From: Trebonia kvetii
GTDB lineage: Bacteria > Actinomycetota > Actinomycetes > Streptosporangiales > Streptosporangiaceae
Reading direction: 5' to 3'
Length of the DNA: 64,000 nucleotides
Assembly (NCBI RefSeq): GCF_007827045.1
Contig: NZ_RPFW01000002.1
Span: forward strand, 248,001 to 312,000
Shown here: positions 44,521 to 52,502 of the stretch, piece by piece
Layout of the letters: every line of letters starts with the position of its first letter
Position numbering within the stretch: the stretch's first letter is position 1
Position numbers and translations under genes: made by a program
Notes under the pieces: model-generated
Told to the model about the DNA's origin: nothing
What the model saw: the letters and a program-made list of their open reading frames with translations, nothing else
Database searches by the model: none

Positions 44521-44585
44521 CAACCGTTCGGCGTTATCATGCGGGCGGAGGGGGAGACAGTACCCGATCCCCGGTGGAGATGCAC

Positions 44586-44768
44586 ATGGCCGAGGCCAGG
44601 CGGCCCGCGCACTGCCGGCACTGCGCAGGCGACGGCTGCTCCGGTGACTGCATTCTCGATGAGTACCGGTGCATCCACGGCTGGAACGGAAAGCACCCGC
44701 GGCAGTTCCAGTGGGGGATGCTGCTGTCCCGGCGATGGTGGCATCAGGCGCTGTGGGGCAGCCACTGA
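44586..44768 (+). CDS. Small Cys-rich protein
   Basis: 60 aa from ATG 44586, with GGTGGAG six bases upstream (ATG 44580 lies too close to that site). AHCRHCAGDGCSGDCILDEYRC contains Cys residues in C-x2-C-x4-C-x3-C-x7-C spacing (a 22-residue span, quoted in part), a likely zinc- or iron-binding knuckle, followed by basic/aromatic residues (SRRWWHQALWGSH). Similar short Cys-rich proteins occur in actinomycetes without known function. Confidence 0.62.
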   Translation: MAEARRPAHCRHCAGDGCSGDCILDEYRCIHGWNGKHPRQFQWGMLLSRRWWHQALWGSH

Positions 44769-44851
44769 GCTGTGCCTGCCTGAGCTGTGCCTGCCGCGCC
44801 GTCATCGCGTGACGGCGCGGGCAGGCGGCCTGGTAGGAAGATTCCCGAGCG

Positions 44852-45256
44852 TCAGCCGAGCGGCTGACTGAGCCGCAGGTGGTTGCCGCTCGGGTCGCGG
44901 ACGGCGGCGTCGCGGACGCCATAGACCTGGTCGATCGGCTCCTGGAGAATCTCCGCCCCGGCGGCGCGCAGCGACTCGAAGGTCTTGTCCAGGTCGTCGA
45001 CCTGGATGAAGACTGCCAAGTCTCCCTTGGCGACAAGCTCGCGCATCGCCTGCCTGTCGGCCGGCGGGATGTGGTGGTCGACCGCGGCGAGCAGCAGGTC
45101 GTGATCGCTGCCGGGAGCGCGGATGGTGAGCCAGCGCATCTCTGGCCCCATCGGGACGTCGTCGTGGACCTCGAAGCCGAGCCGCTGCGTGTAAAAGGCG
45201 AGCGCCTCGTCCAGGTCGGTGCAGTACACGGGCGTGTGCGTAATGGAGAGTGCCAT
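44852..45256 (-). CDS. VOC-superfamily (glyoxalase/bleomycin-resistance-like) protein
   Basis: 134 aa from ATG 45256. Two beta-alpha-beta-beta-beta modules are visible: ITHTPVYCTDLDEALAFYTQ through LLLAAVDHH, and LAVFIQVDDLDKTFESLRAA through VRDPSGNHLRLSQP. The Glu/His metal-site residues of active glyoxalases are only partly recognisable. TAGGGT precedes the ATG by seven bases (probable leaderless message). Function unknown; may sequester a small ligand. Confidence 0.85.
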   Translation of the reverse strand: MALSITHTPVYCTDLDEALAFYTQRLGFEVHDDVPMGPEMRWLTIRAPGSDHDLLLAAVDHHIPPADRQAMRELVAKGDLAVFIQVDDLDKTFESLRAAGAEILQEPIDQVYGVRDAAVRDPSGNHLRLSQPLG

Positions 45257-45616
45257 GGATGTGACCCTACGCAGGGTCGGCCGGTGACGCTTCTCCGATC
45301 CTGCATGGCTGCGCGGTGACGCGGGGCAGGGCCGGGAATTCCCCGCCCTTGCCGTTGTTGATAGTGTGAAGGCGGTTGAGATCAGCACGGGACGTCAGAC
45401 GACTTTCCCGGTGTCGTGATCACCAGCCCATCCGCCGGCGGCTTCGGGTCGGCGTGAAATGCTTGCCGTGGCCAGCTGCGTCGATCCTCGGAGATCCGCA
45501 AGCCGGCCAGGCACCCGAAGCAACAGGCCCGCTGCCTGGGCCGTACCCCGCGGCTTCAGCGGGGCTGCGCGGCATGCTGCCGAGCTCAACGAGCCAGGCA
45601 GCCAGAGGAGGAGTTT
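45257..45616. other. 360-bp gene-free leader region upstream of the SNF2 ATPase
   Basis: No open frame here has coding character. CCCCGC (45546-45551) and GCGGGG (45559-45564) form a 6-bp hairpin with a 7-nt loop about 50 bp before the helicase start. GTTGTTGATAGTGTGAAGG near 45355 is AT-richer than the surroundings and could hold a promoter. A long 5' leader for the helicase is therefore possible. Confidence 0.4.
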
Positions 45617-47758
45617 GTGGCTCAAGCAGGCCAGCGCCAGAAGGGCGCTCGCCGTACCGTCCCGCACCGGCAGCAGCGCGTCCGCCGCCGCGACGACGTC
45701 GTATCAGTGCTTTCCAGGACCGTGCGGGAGGTCGAGGCGGCCGCCAGGCGCGGCCGGGTGACGCCTGCCGTGCGTGCGAAGTTCCAGGCCGTCGCGATGC
45801 TGCTGCGGGACGAGCGTGCCCGTGTCCGGACGGCGCCTGGGAGTAACTCTCATCGGAGTGAGCAGCTCAAACGCCTGGAAGGCATCGCAGCCATCCTCGC
45901 GGCGACCGCCGTCGGTGACGCTGGGCTGCTCGCGCTGCTCGCCGAGGACGCCACCATCTCCGACGCTGCCCGGTCGCTCAAGAGGCAGATGGAGCAGGAC
46001 CTCGGCATCGAGCCGGCGCCGCAGGAGGTCGCGCAGCCGGAGCCCGCGACCGCTCCCGCCGCACCGGAGTCGCGGATCGTGCCGCAGTCGGTGATCTCCA
46101 GGAAGCTGGCCAATCCCTTCCTCGCCCCCGACTTCTCCGCCGTGCCGCAGCGCGCCTCCCGTCCGCGCCGCCTGGCCAACTGGGAAGTTCTCGGCCCGCT
46201 GTTGAATTCCTTCGAGCGGGCCGGCGCCGGAGCGCCCGCGTGCATGGCTCTCCCCTCGCCGACGGCGCGGTTTACCCCGGCGGGCCTGGAATTGATGCCG
46301 CATCAAGGGCAGCTGGTCGCCGCGGCCGCTGCCGGTCACCGGACGTTCCTGCTCGCCGACGAGCCCGGTCTGGGCAAGACGGCCCAGGCGCTGCTCGCCG
46401 CGGAAGCGGCGAACGCCTACCCGCTGCTCGCGGTCGTGCCGAACGTCGTCAAGACCAACTGGGCACGTGAGGCGGCCCGCTGGACGCCGCACCGCCCCGT
46501 CACCGTGGTGCACAGCGACGGCGAGACTGTCGACGGCTTCGCCGACATCGTCGTACTCAACTACGAGATCCTCGACCGCCACCGTGGGTGGCTGGGTGAT
46601 TTCGGCTTCCGCGGCATGGTGGTAGACGAGGCTCATTTCATCAAGAACAAGACCTCCCAGCGCTCCCAGCACGTTCTGGCGCTCTCCGACCGCATCCGGC
46701 GTCGGACGGTGCGGCCCCTGCTGATGGCGCTGACCGGCACCCCGCTGATCAACGACATCGAGGACTTTCTGGCGATCTGGCAGTTCCTTGGCTGGATCGA
46801 TGACAGCGAGCCACTCGGCGAGCTGGCAGACGCGCTTGAGGACACTGGCCTGACCCCCGCCGACCGGGGCTTCCACGCCGCGGCGCGCCAGTGCGTGATC
46901 GACCTCGGCGTCGTTCGAAGGCGCAAGGTCGACGTGGCGGCCGACATTCCCGCCCGGCGCATCGCCGACCTCCCCGTCGAGCTGGACGGGCGGGCCGGCC
47001 GGTCGATCCGGGCGGCCGAGCGGGACCTCGCCGCCCGGATGGTGGCCAGGTATGAAACAGCGCTCGCGAACCGGACCAGTGACGTGCCCGCCGATGGCAT
47101 CGACCACGAGCTGGTCCGCCGGGTGGCCCGGGCCGAGCTGAAGGACGCGACGGCCGCGCAGTCCGGCGAAAACGTGTTCACCATGATGCGGCGCATCGGC
47201 CAGGCGAAGGCGGAACTGGCCGCGGACTACGCGGCGCAGCTGGCCCGCAGCGCCGGCAAGGTCGTCTTCTTCGCCAAGCACCTGGACGTGATGGACGCGG
47301 CAGAAGAGTCCTTCACCCGCCAGGGTGTGCGCTTCTCCTCGATCCGCGGCGGCCAGACGACGGCGGGGCGGCAGGCGAGTGTCGACGCCTTCGTGAACGA
47401 CCCGGACGTCGCGGTCGCGGTGTGCTCGCTGACCGCGGCGGGCGTGGGCCTGAACCTGCAGGTCGCATCGAACATCGTGCTGGCCGAGCTGTCCTGGACC
47501 AACGCGGAGCAGACCCAGGCCATCGACCGCAGCCACCGCATCGGCCAATCCGAGCCGGTCACCGCGTGGCGCATCATCGCCGCGCAGACCATCGACACCC
47601 GGATCGCCGAGCTGATCGACAGCAAGGCCGGGCTTGCCGCCCGGGCGCTTGACGGATCGGACGAGGAGGTTTCCTCGTCGGCCGAGGTGCAGCTCGATGT
47701 GCTGGCCGCGCTGCTGAAGGATGCGCTGCTGACGGCGGATCCAACGCTAGCTCACTGA
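45617..47758 (+). CDS. SNF2-family DEAH ATPase/helicase
   Basis: 713 aa. Motif I ADEPGLGKTAQALL (usual DEMGLGKT, here Pro for Met), Ia VVPNVVKTNWAREA, II VVDEAHFIKN, III LMALTGTPLIND, IV KVVFFAKHLDVM, V LTAAGVGLNLQVAS, VI QAIDRSHRIGQSEPV. An N-terminal basic, helical region of about 200 residues has no recognised domain. SNF2 enzymes translocate on duplex DNA and remodel protein-DNA or branched DNA; the compact core resembles the SMARCAL1-like group. GAGGAGGAG lies seven bases before GTG 45617. It overlaps the convergent AraC gene by 7 bp. No methylase, nuclease or other defence gene is adjacent. Confidence 0.88.
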   Translation: MAQAGQRQKGARRTVPHRQQRVRRRDDVVSVLSRTVREVEAAARRGRVTPAVRAKFQAVAMLLRDERARVRTAPGSNSHRSEQLKRLEGIAAILAATAVGDAGLLALLAEDATISDAARSLKRQMEQDLGIEPAPQEVAQPEPATAPAAPESRIVPQSVISRKLANPFLAPDFSAVPQRASRPRRLANWEVLGPLLNSFERAGAGAPACMALPSPTARFTPAGLELMPHQGQLVAAAAAGHRTFLLADEPGLGKTAQALLAAEAANAYPLLAVVPNVVKTNWAREAARWTPHRPVTVVHSDGETVDGFADIVVLNYEILDRHRGWLGDFGFRGMVVDEAHFIKNKTSQRSQHVLALSDRIRRRTVRPLLMALTGTPLINDIEDFLAIWQFLGWIDDSEPLGELADALEDTGLTPADRGFHAAARQCVIDLGVVRRRKVDVAADIPARRIADLPVELDGRAGRSIRAAERDLAARMVARYETALANRTSDVPADGIDHELVRRVARAELKDATAAQSGENVFTMMRRIGQAKAELAADYAAQLARSAGKVVFFAKHLDVMDAAEESFTRQGVRFSSIRGGQTTAGRQASVDAFVNDPDVAVAVCSLTAAGVGLNLQVASNIVLAELSWTNAEQTQAIDRSHRIGQSEPVTAWRIIAAQTIDTRIAELIDSKAGLAARALDGSDEEVSSSAEVQLDVLAALLKDALLTADPTLAH

Positions 47759-48189
47759 GGGCCGGTGAGGACCTCTTCGCCGATCCTGCATGGCTGGGCG
47801 ATCCATCCCGGGCGCGCCCAGGCGCGCGTCATGCACGGCGGGACAGGCACGAGCCGCGAGTGGTCACGCGCCTTGTAGGCGGATGGCGGCTCGCCGACAA
47901 GGCGGGCGAACGTGGAGCTGAACGAGCCGAGCGAGGTGAATCCCACCGCCATGCAGACGTCCGTCACCGACAGGTGGCCGTGGCGCAGCAGCGCCATCGC
48001 CCGTTCCACCCGCCTGGCCTGCAGGTAGCCGTACGGCGTGTCGCCGTACGCCTCGCGGAACCGGCGGGCGAACAGCGACGGCGACATCAGCGCGGCGCGC
48101 GCCATCGTCGGGACGTCAAGCGGCCGCGCGTACTCGCGGTCGAGCAGGTCCCGTGCCCTGCGCAGGTGCGCAAGCTCGCCTGCCTCCAT
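47752..48189 (-). CDS. AraC-family regulator (DNA-binding domain only)
   Basis: 145 aa from ATG 48189. Two helix-turn-helix units: LDVPTMARAALMSPSLFARR and LSVTDVCMAVGFTSLGSFSS, ending FARLVGEPPSAYKAR, the AraC signature. There is no N-terminal ligand domain, as in SoxS/MarA-type regulators, but a C-terminal extension of about 35 residues ends EEVLTGPQ. TACGGT lies six bases before the ATG. Divergent from the APH-like gene; 66 bp separate the starts. Confidence 0.86.
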   Translation of the reverse strand: MEAGELAHLRRARDLLDREYARPLDVPTMARAALMSPSLFARRFREAYGDTPYGYLQARRVERAMALLRHGHLSVTDVCMAVGFTSLGSFSSTFARLVGEPPSAYKARDHSRLVPVPPCMTRAWARPGWIAQPCRIGEEVLTGPQ

Positions 48190-48255
48190 GCGACGACCGT
48201 ACACCAGCGCGTTATCCGTTATGGCGCGGGAAGTCGCTGCGGCAGACTGGTGGGG

Positions 48256-49008
48256 GTGAAGGATCAGCAGCCTGGCCCTGTCGTGGTCGACGGTGCCGTC
48301 GTCCGCCGCCCGGCCGGCCCGTGGACGGTGGCCGTGCACGCCCTGCTTGATCATCTGGAGCGGGCCGGATTCAGCGGCAGTCCGCGCGCGGTCAGCGCCG
48401 ACGGCGAGGACGTCGTGACGTACACCCCCGGTGAGTCCGTCCACCCGCACGCATGGAGCGATGAGGGTGTCTTCCAGGTCGGCTGCCTGCTGCGCGGCCT
48501 GCACGAGGCGACGGCCAGTTTCGTGTCGCCGCCGAATGCGGCCTGCTATCCCTGGCCGTTCGCCAGCGACGCGCCGGACGCGATCCTCAGCCACCGCGAC
48601 ACCGGGCCGTGGAACATCGTGGCCAGGGACGGGCTGCCCGTCGCGTTCATCGACTGGGTGACGGCGGGCCCGGCTGATCCGCTGGCGGAGATCGCGGCCA
48701 CGGGCTGGCTGAACGCGCAACTGCACGACGACGACATCGCCGAGCGCCAGGCATTGCCGGACGCGCGCGCCAGGGCCGCGCAGCTACGCCGTTTCGCCGA
48801 TGGCTACCGGCTGACGGCCGCCGGCCGGCGGGGCCTGGTCACGGCGATGATCGAGTACGCCATCCGGGACAGCGCCGCCGAGGCGGCTCAGGCCGGCGTT
48901 ACGCCGGAGGCCGGTGATTGCGACGCGCTGTGGGCCATCGCCTGGCGCGCACGGTCGGCTGCCTGGATGGTCCGGCACCGGGCACTGCTGGAGAACGCAC
49001 TGACCTGA
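48256..49008 (+). CDS. Aminoglycoside phosphotransferase (APH)-like kinase
   Basis: 250 aa from GTG 48256. Catalytic loop LSHRDTGPWNIVARDG, metal loop VAFIDWVTAGPADPLAEIA. The N-lobe is short; LLDHLERAGFSGSPRAV and VVTYTPGESVHP represent its beta-strands, so the ATP Lys region is reduced. The family includes antibiotic kinases and sugar or amino-alcohol kinases; this branch is widespread in actinomycetes without defined substrate. Divergent from the AraC regulator. It lies immediately upstream of the DUF1062 leader. Confidence 0.82.
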   Translation: MKDQQPGPVVVDGAVVRRPAGPWTVAVHALLDHLERAGFSGSPRAVSADGEDVVTYTPGESVHPHAWSDEGVFQVGCLLRGLHEATASFVSPPNAACYPWPFASDAPDAILSHRDTGPWNIVARDGLPVAFIDWVTAGPADPLAEIAATGWLNAQLHDDDIAERQALPDARARAAQLRRFADGYRLTAAGRRGLVTAMIEYAIRDSAAEAAQAGVTPEAGDCDALWAIAWRARSAAWMVRHRALLENALT

Positions 49009-49019
49009 GCCTCGGCAGG

Positions 49020-49057
49020 AAAATCGGTTGAGCCTTCCTTCGGCGTTCCCGTACGGT
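49020..49057 (+). promoter_or_regulatory. WblC/WhiB7-like promoter of the DUF1062 gene
   Basis: AAAAT (49020-49024), CGG, TTGAGC (49028-49033), 18 bases, TACGGT (49052-49057). An A/T-rich block three bases upstream of a TTG-type -35 box is the published hallmark of WhiB7/WblC-dependent promoters of antibiotic-response genes. The match is by eye and the consensus is from memory. Confidence 0.55.
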
Positions 49058-49069
49058 TGCCCGCAGCGT

Positions 49070-49099
49070 GTCGCTGTGAGGACAGTCGCTGTGAGGACA
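49070..49099 (+). repeat. Perfect tandem 15-bp repeat in the DUF1062 leader
   Basis: GTCGCTGTGAGGACA at 49070-49084 is repeated exactly at 49085-49099, followed by AAGGACAAAAC. It lies in the untranslated leader, just before the small leader ORF. Confidence 0.9.
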
Positions 49100-49113
49100 A
49101 AGGACAAAACCGC

Positions 49114-49134
49114 ATGACCACGCCTGCTCTGTAG
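49114..49134 (+). CDS. Candidate leader peptide MTTPAL
   Basis: ATG-ACC-ACG-CCT-GCT-CTG-TAG, six residues, preceded by GGACAAAACCGC. Its stop codon (49132-49134) overlaps the first base pair of the long inverted repeat at 49133. A ribosome paused on this ORF would mask the 5' arm, as in erm- and cat-type attenuators. Existence as a translated peptide is inferred. Confidence 0.45.
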   Translation: MTTPAL

Positions 49135-49255
49135 ATCTGACACCTTCTTCCGTTCGCTGGTCGCCGACGCTCCCGTCGGTTCTGCCGGGCTGCCGTCGCG
49201 CGCCCGGTCCTGCAGCGTGTGAGGCCGCGCGCGTACTCGGCCTCGTGTCAGGTCT
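49133..49255 (+). promoter_or_regulatory. Nested inverted repeats, candidate ribosome-mediated attenuator
   Basis: AGATCTGACAC (49133-49143) pairs with GTGTCAGGTCT (49245-49255), 11 bp with one G-U. Inside, CCGGGC (49185-49190) pairs with GCCCGG (49202-49207), and GAGGCCG (49221-49227) with CGGCCTC (49238-49244), perfect 7 bp. The outer 3' arm ends nine bases before the DUF1062 ATG, adjacent to the weak AGAGAG ribosome site. Confidence 0.6.
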
Positions 49256-49264
49256 AGAGAGATC

Positions 49265-49849
49265 ATGTCTTCACAACCTCATACCGTGCTGCCCTGGGTC
49301 GTTCGCCGGACCAGGCTGCCGCTGCTGACAATGCGGTGCGCGGGCTGCCGGTCGGAGTCGGCCACCGCGGGCGCGGGGAGGTTTCGCGTCAACGCTAACG
49401 GCAAGCTGCTTGACGTGTGGCTGCTTGTCCGCTGCGTATCGTGCGATCGGACGAGCAACCTCACCGTGCATGAACGAGCGCCGGTCGGCTCCTTCGATCC
49501 GGCCGAACTCCACGGCTACCACGTCAACGATCCGGAACTGGTGGCGTCCACGCTGCTTGATCCGCTGCTCGCCCGGCGCAACCGCTTCACCCTGGACTGG
49601 ACGGACGCCTGGCAGCTGGACACTCCGCCGGCATCGCCTGGCGTGGCGTGGCCGGTCCAGGTCCGGGTCGTCTTCGAGGATCCGGTTCCGGTGCGCCCAG
49701 AACGGCTCATCGCGCGCGGGCTCGGCCTCAGCAGGAGCGAGGTGCTGCGCCGGATCAAGTGCGACATTCCGCTGCGCCGTCCCACGAGCACCGGATTCAC
49801 CTTCACCGTGATGGATCACGCCGTGGGACCGTTCGGCCAGCACGGGTAG
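49265..49849 (+). CDS. DUF1062-type zinc-ribbon protein
   Basis: 194 aa. TMRCAGCRSESATAG and LVRCVSCDRTSNLTVHE each hold a C-x2-C knuckle, together a four-Cys zinc ribbon (about residues 20-70). The rest includes ELHGYHVNDPELVASTLLDP and LSRSEVLRRIKCDIPLRRPT, which has a short helix-turn-helix-like look. The family has no proven function. The gene sits behind a ~200-nt leader with WblC-like promoter, a leader peptide ORF and attenuator-like structure, so a role in response to ribosome-targeting antibiotics is suggested by regulation, not by the protein itself. Confidence 0.78.
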   Translation: MSSQPHTVLPWVVRRTRLPLLTMRCAGCRSESATAGAGRFRVNANGKLLDVWLLVRCVSCDRTSNLTVHERAPVGSFDPAELHGYHVNDPELVASTLLDPLLARRNRFTLDWTDAWQLDTPPASPGVAWPVQVRVVFEDPVPVRPERLIARGLGLSRSEVLRRIKCDIPLRRPTSTGFTFTVMDHAVGPFGQHG

Positions 49850-49852
49850 CGG

Positions 49853-50218
49853 TCAGCGTCGGCTGCCCGCCTGGCGGAGCATCGCGTCGAGCTCAGGGTC
49901 GGGCCCGAGCGCCCGGACCTCTTGCGGGCAGCGGCAGGCGACGGCGATCTTGGCAGCCCATGCCAGCGCCTCCTCGCGTGAGGGCACCTCGACGACCGTG
50001 ACTCCGCCGATGGCCTCCGGATAGGGGCCGTCGGTGACCGTCCCGTCGGTGGCCACGATGCTCGCCCGCTGGTCTTCCAGTCCGCCGGCGAGTAGGTACA
50101 CGCCGGCGTTGATGGCCTCCTGGCAGACCGCGTGCGCGGCCTTGGCCACGGCAGGCAGGTCCTCCTCGGGGATGTGGTCCATGGCGTGGGCGCCGAACGA
50201 GATCAGGTACGCCGTCAT
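49853..50218 (-). CDS. YciI-like dimeric alpha/beta-barrel protein
   Basis: 121 aa from ATG 50218, with AGGGAG six to eight bases upstream. MTAYLISFGAHAMDHI and YLLAGGLEDQRASIVA, then TDGPYPEAIGGVTVVEVPSR and AVACRCPQEVRALGPDPEL, match the YCII-related group (DGPF/Y motif) often encoded with ECF sigma factors. No sigma factor is next to it here. Function unknown. Confidence 0.82.
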   Translation of the reverse strand: MTAYLISFGAHAMDHIPEEDLPAVAKAAHAVCQEAINAGVYLLAGGLEDQRASIVATDGTVTDGPYPEAIGGVTVVEVPSREEALAWAAKIAVACRCPQEVRALGPDPELDAMLRQAGSRR

Positions 50219-50354
50219 CCCATGACTCCCTTGTTCCGCGGCTTCCTCCGGCCGCCTCTCACCTGTTATATGACGGCTCGATCCGGCTCGCACGTGTAGC
50301 CGGGGGGCCGCAATTCGCTCGCGACCCAGTCAACCCCCGGCATAGGGTGCCGTT

Positions 50355-50879
50355 ATGGCCTGGACTGCACCTGACATCGAGCGCTCAGAGCATTATCCGG
50401 AGCGCCGCAACGAACCCGAACTGGAAATGCTCCGCGACTGGCTCGACTGGCACCGGGCGACGCTGCTGCGCAAATGCGCGGGACTGGACGCCGCACAGCT
50501 GGCCACGCGGGCCGTGCCGCCGTCGAACCTCTCGCTGCTCGGACTGGTCCGGCACATGAGCGACACCGAGCGGGGGTGGGTCAGGCAGACCTACCGGGCG
50601 GAGCAGGCGCCCGACCTGTACTACCGGGCCGATGCTCCGGACGCGGACTTCGCGGAAGCCGACCCGGCCGCCGCCGAGGAGGACTTCGAGCGCTACCTGG
50701 CCGAGTGCCGTGCCGTCGACGCCGCGCTCGAGGGCGCGGAGCTGGATGAGACGTTCACCCTCGGGGAGAAGACGATCTCGGTGCGCTGGATGTGGCAGCA
50801 CCTAGTGGAGGAATACGCACGGCACAACGGGCACGCCGACCTCATCCGCGAGGTCATCGACGGCTCCACCGGCCTTTAA
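50355..50879 (+). CDS. DinB-family (DUF664) protein
   Basis: 174 aa. LLGLVRHMSDTERGWVRQTY, and WQHLVEEYARHNGHADLIRE with the conserved His pair, identify DUF664, a DinB-fold group with a presumptive metal site; members may be mycothiol-dependent transferases. TAGGGT lies six bases before the ATG, with no Shine-Dalgarno: likely leaderless. It stands alone between the YciI gene and a pseudogene. Confidence 0.88.
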   Translation: MAWTAPDIERSEHYPERRNEPELEMLRDWLDWHRATLLRKCAGLDAAQLATRAVPPSNLSLLGLVRHMSDTERGWVRQTYRAEQAPDLYYRADAPDADFAEADPAAAEEDFERYLAECRAVDAALEGAELDETFTLGEKTISVRWMWQHLVEEYARHNGHADLIREVIDGSTGL

Positions 50880-51099
50880 GCCGACAGGTCAGGCCTTGGC
50901 CGTGGGCTTGAGGTCGCATCATTCTTCCGCCGGCCAGTCCGTTACAATCTTTGCAACTCGTTAAGACGCGCGTACGATGCTCGCATGGCGAAGATGACCG
51001 AGCAGGCACCGCCGGCCTTACCTGGCGTGCCCGGGTGATGGTGGATGAGCACGCGGATCAGCATGGCGGACTGGCCCGAGTCCGAACGTCTCGACTACA

Positions 51100-51540
51100 T
51101 GCGCGAGGCGTCTGCGCCTGCTTGTCGACCTCGCCCTGTCCCCGCGCGATCCCGTTTACTACGCATGGACCAAGGCGGTCGACCGGCGCGCCGTGCGCGC
51201 CGCGATGGACCGGGTGAAGGCGTGGAACACCCGGCTCACCGCACGGGCCCTCGACGGCCTCGAGGCCATCGGCGGGATCACCGTCTACGGGCCGCGCGAC
51301 CCCGCGAGGCGGACGGCGCTCGTCGCGTTCACCTGGCCGGCCGCGACCCGGTGAGCGTGGCCGAGGCGCTGAACCAGGCGGGCGTCGAATCCCGGGCCGG
51401 CTGTCACTGCGCCACCCTCGCCCACCACGCGCGGCCTGACGCCGCCCGCCAGCTGCCGCCTCAGCTTCGCCTTCTACAACAGCATGGACGACGTCGACCA
51501 GGCGGTCGCCGCGGTCGCCGATGCCGCCGCCGGGCACGTC
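51100..51540 (+). pseudogene. Frameshifted class V aminotransferase/cysteine desulfurase-like remnant
   Basis: Three frames carry consecutive pieces of one protein. First, AVDRRAVRAAMDRVKAWNTR through IGGITVYGPRDPARRTALVAF, ending at TGA near 51354. Second, VSVAEALNQAGVESRAGCHC and ATLAHHA. Third, PPASCRLSFAFYNSMDDVDQ and AVAAVADAAAG. The RAGCHCATLAH motif, with the reactive Cys loop, and the FAFYN-x-x-DDVD end are those of a SufS/class V aminotransferase-like family. The PLP-lysine half is missing. The gene-free stretch 50880-51099 holds no further recognisable part. Confidence 0.68.
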
Positions 51541-51684
51541 TCCCGGCAGGCAGCGGGCCGTGGTCGCCTGACGGAAGCCCGGCGGCCGGCTCGACCGGCC
51601 GCTAATGGCGCCGGTTCGGCTGGCCGGCGGTTTCCCGCTAGGGTGGGCCGCGATCTCATCGGCCTATCACGGAACTGCCCCACG

Positions 51685-52467
51685 ATGCTTATCCTCATCC
51701 CGCCATCGGAGACCAAGGCAGTCCCGGTTGCGTCGCCCCCTGTCGAACTCGCTTCGCTGGCGCTGCCCGAACTCGCGCCCGTGCGGACCAGGCTGATTAA
51801 GGCACTGGCCCGCCTGGCCCGTGGCCGGGCGCCAGCCGCGCTTGACGCACTGGGCCTGAGCGAGAGCCAGGCTGGTGAGCTGGCCCACAACCGGGAACTG
51901 CTCTCGGCGCCCGCCGGCCTGGCGGCCGAGGTGTATACCGGCGTGCTCTACGACGCACTCGAGCTGCCCGCCCTGCACCGCAGGGGCGTCGTGACGGATC
52001 AGCTGCTGATCTTCTCTGGCCTGTGGGGAGTGCTCCGGCCTGGTGACCGGATCCCGCACTATCGTTGCTCGGCCGGGGTGAAGCTGCCCGCACTTGGCTC
52101 GGTGTCAGCGGCCTGGCGCAAGGCACTGCGCGCCCCGCTGGCCGCGCATGCCGGCGATCAGCTGGTCGTGGACCTGCGGTCGGGCGCGTACGCGGGCCTG
52201 TGGGTGCCCGGAGGCAATGCTGTCACCGTCCGAGTGCTCCACGAGCGGGAGTCCGGCGGCGTGGTCAGCCGTTCCGTGGTCTCGCACTTCAACAAGGCGA
52301 CGAAGGGGCGGCTCACCCGGACGCTACTGGAATCCGGTGAGCAGCCAGCCAAGCCGGACGAGTTCGCCTGGCTGGTGCGCTCGCTTGGCTACCTGGTCGA
52401 GCCGGGGCCTGCGGGTACCCGCCCGGATGCCCCGGTGGCGCTGGACATCGTCGTCCGCGAACTCTAA
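51685..52467 (+). CDS. yaaA: YaaA-family peroxide-stress protein
   Basis: 260 aa from ATG 51685. MLILIPPSETK at the N-terminus, YTGVLYDAL, LLIFSGLWGVLRPGDRIPHYR, LVVDLRSGAY and VVSHFNKATKGRLTRTL are the conserved blocks of YaaA (DUF328), a DNA-binding protein that limits Fenton damage in E. coli. The open frame continues upstream into the pseudogene but without similarity. A TAGGGT box lies about 40 bp upstream of the start. Confidence 0.9.
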   Translation: MLILIPPSETKAVPVASPPVELASLALPELAPVRTRLIKALARLARGRAPAALDALGLSESQAGELAHNRELLSAPAGLAAEVYTGVLYDALELPALHRRGVVTDQLLIFSGLWGVLRPGDRIPHYRCSAGVKLPALGSVSAAWRKALRAPLAAHAGDQLVVDLRSGAYAGLWVPGGNAVTVRVLHERESGGVVSRSVVSHFNKATKGRLTRTLLESGEQPAKPDEFAWLVRSLGYLVEPGPAGTRPDAPVALDIVVREL

Positions 52468-52502
52468 TACTGGGCGCTGTACTAGCCCGAATGTCGTCCG
52501 GT

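Noticed and set aside
45704..47548. 614-codon leftward frame opposite the SNF2 ATPase
   Set aside because: Antisense shadow; all helicase motifs are on the plus strand in order.
47860..48255. Long upstream extension of the APH-like gene
   Set aside because: Runs antisense over the AraC gene; kinase-like sequence begins only after GTG 48256.
51385..51400. GTCGAATCCCGGGCC resembling a tRNA 3' part
   Set aside because: Lies inside the aminotransferase remnant (codes for ESRAG) with no matching 5' acceptor arm or anticodon arm.
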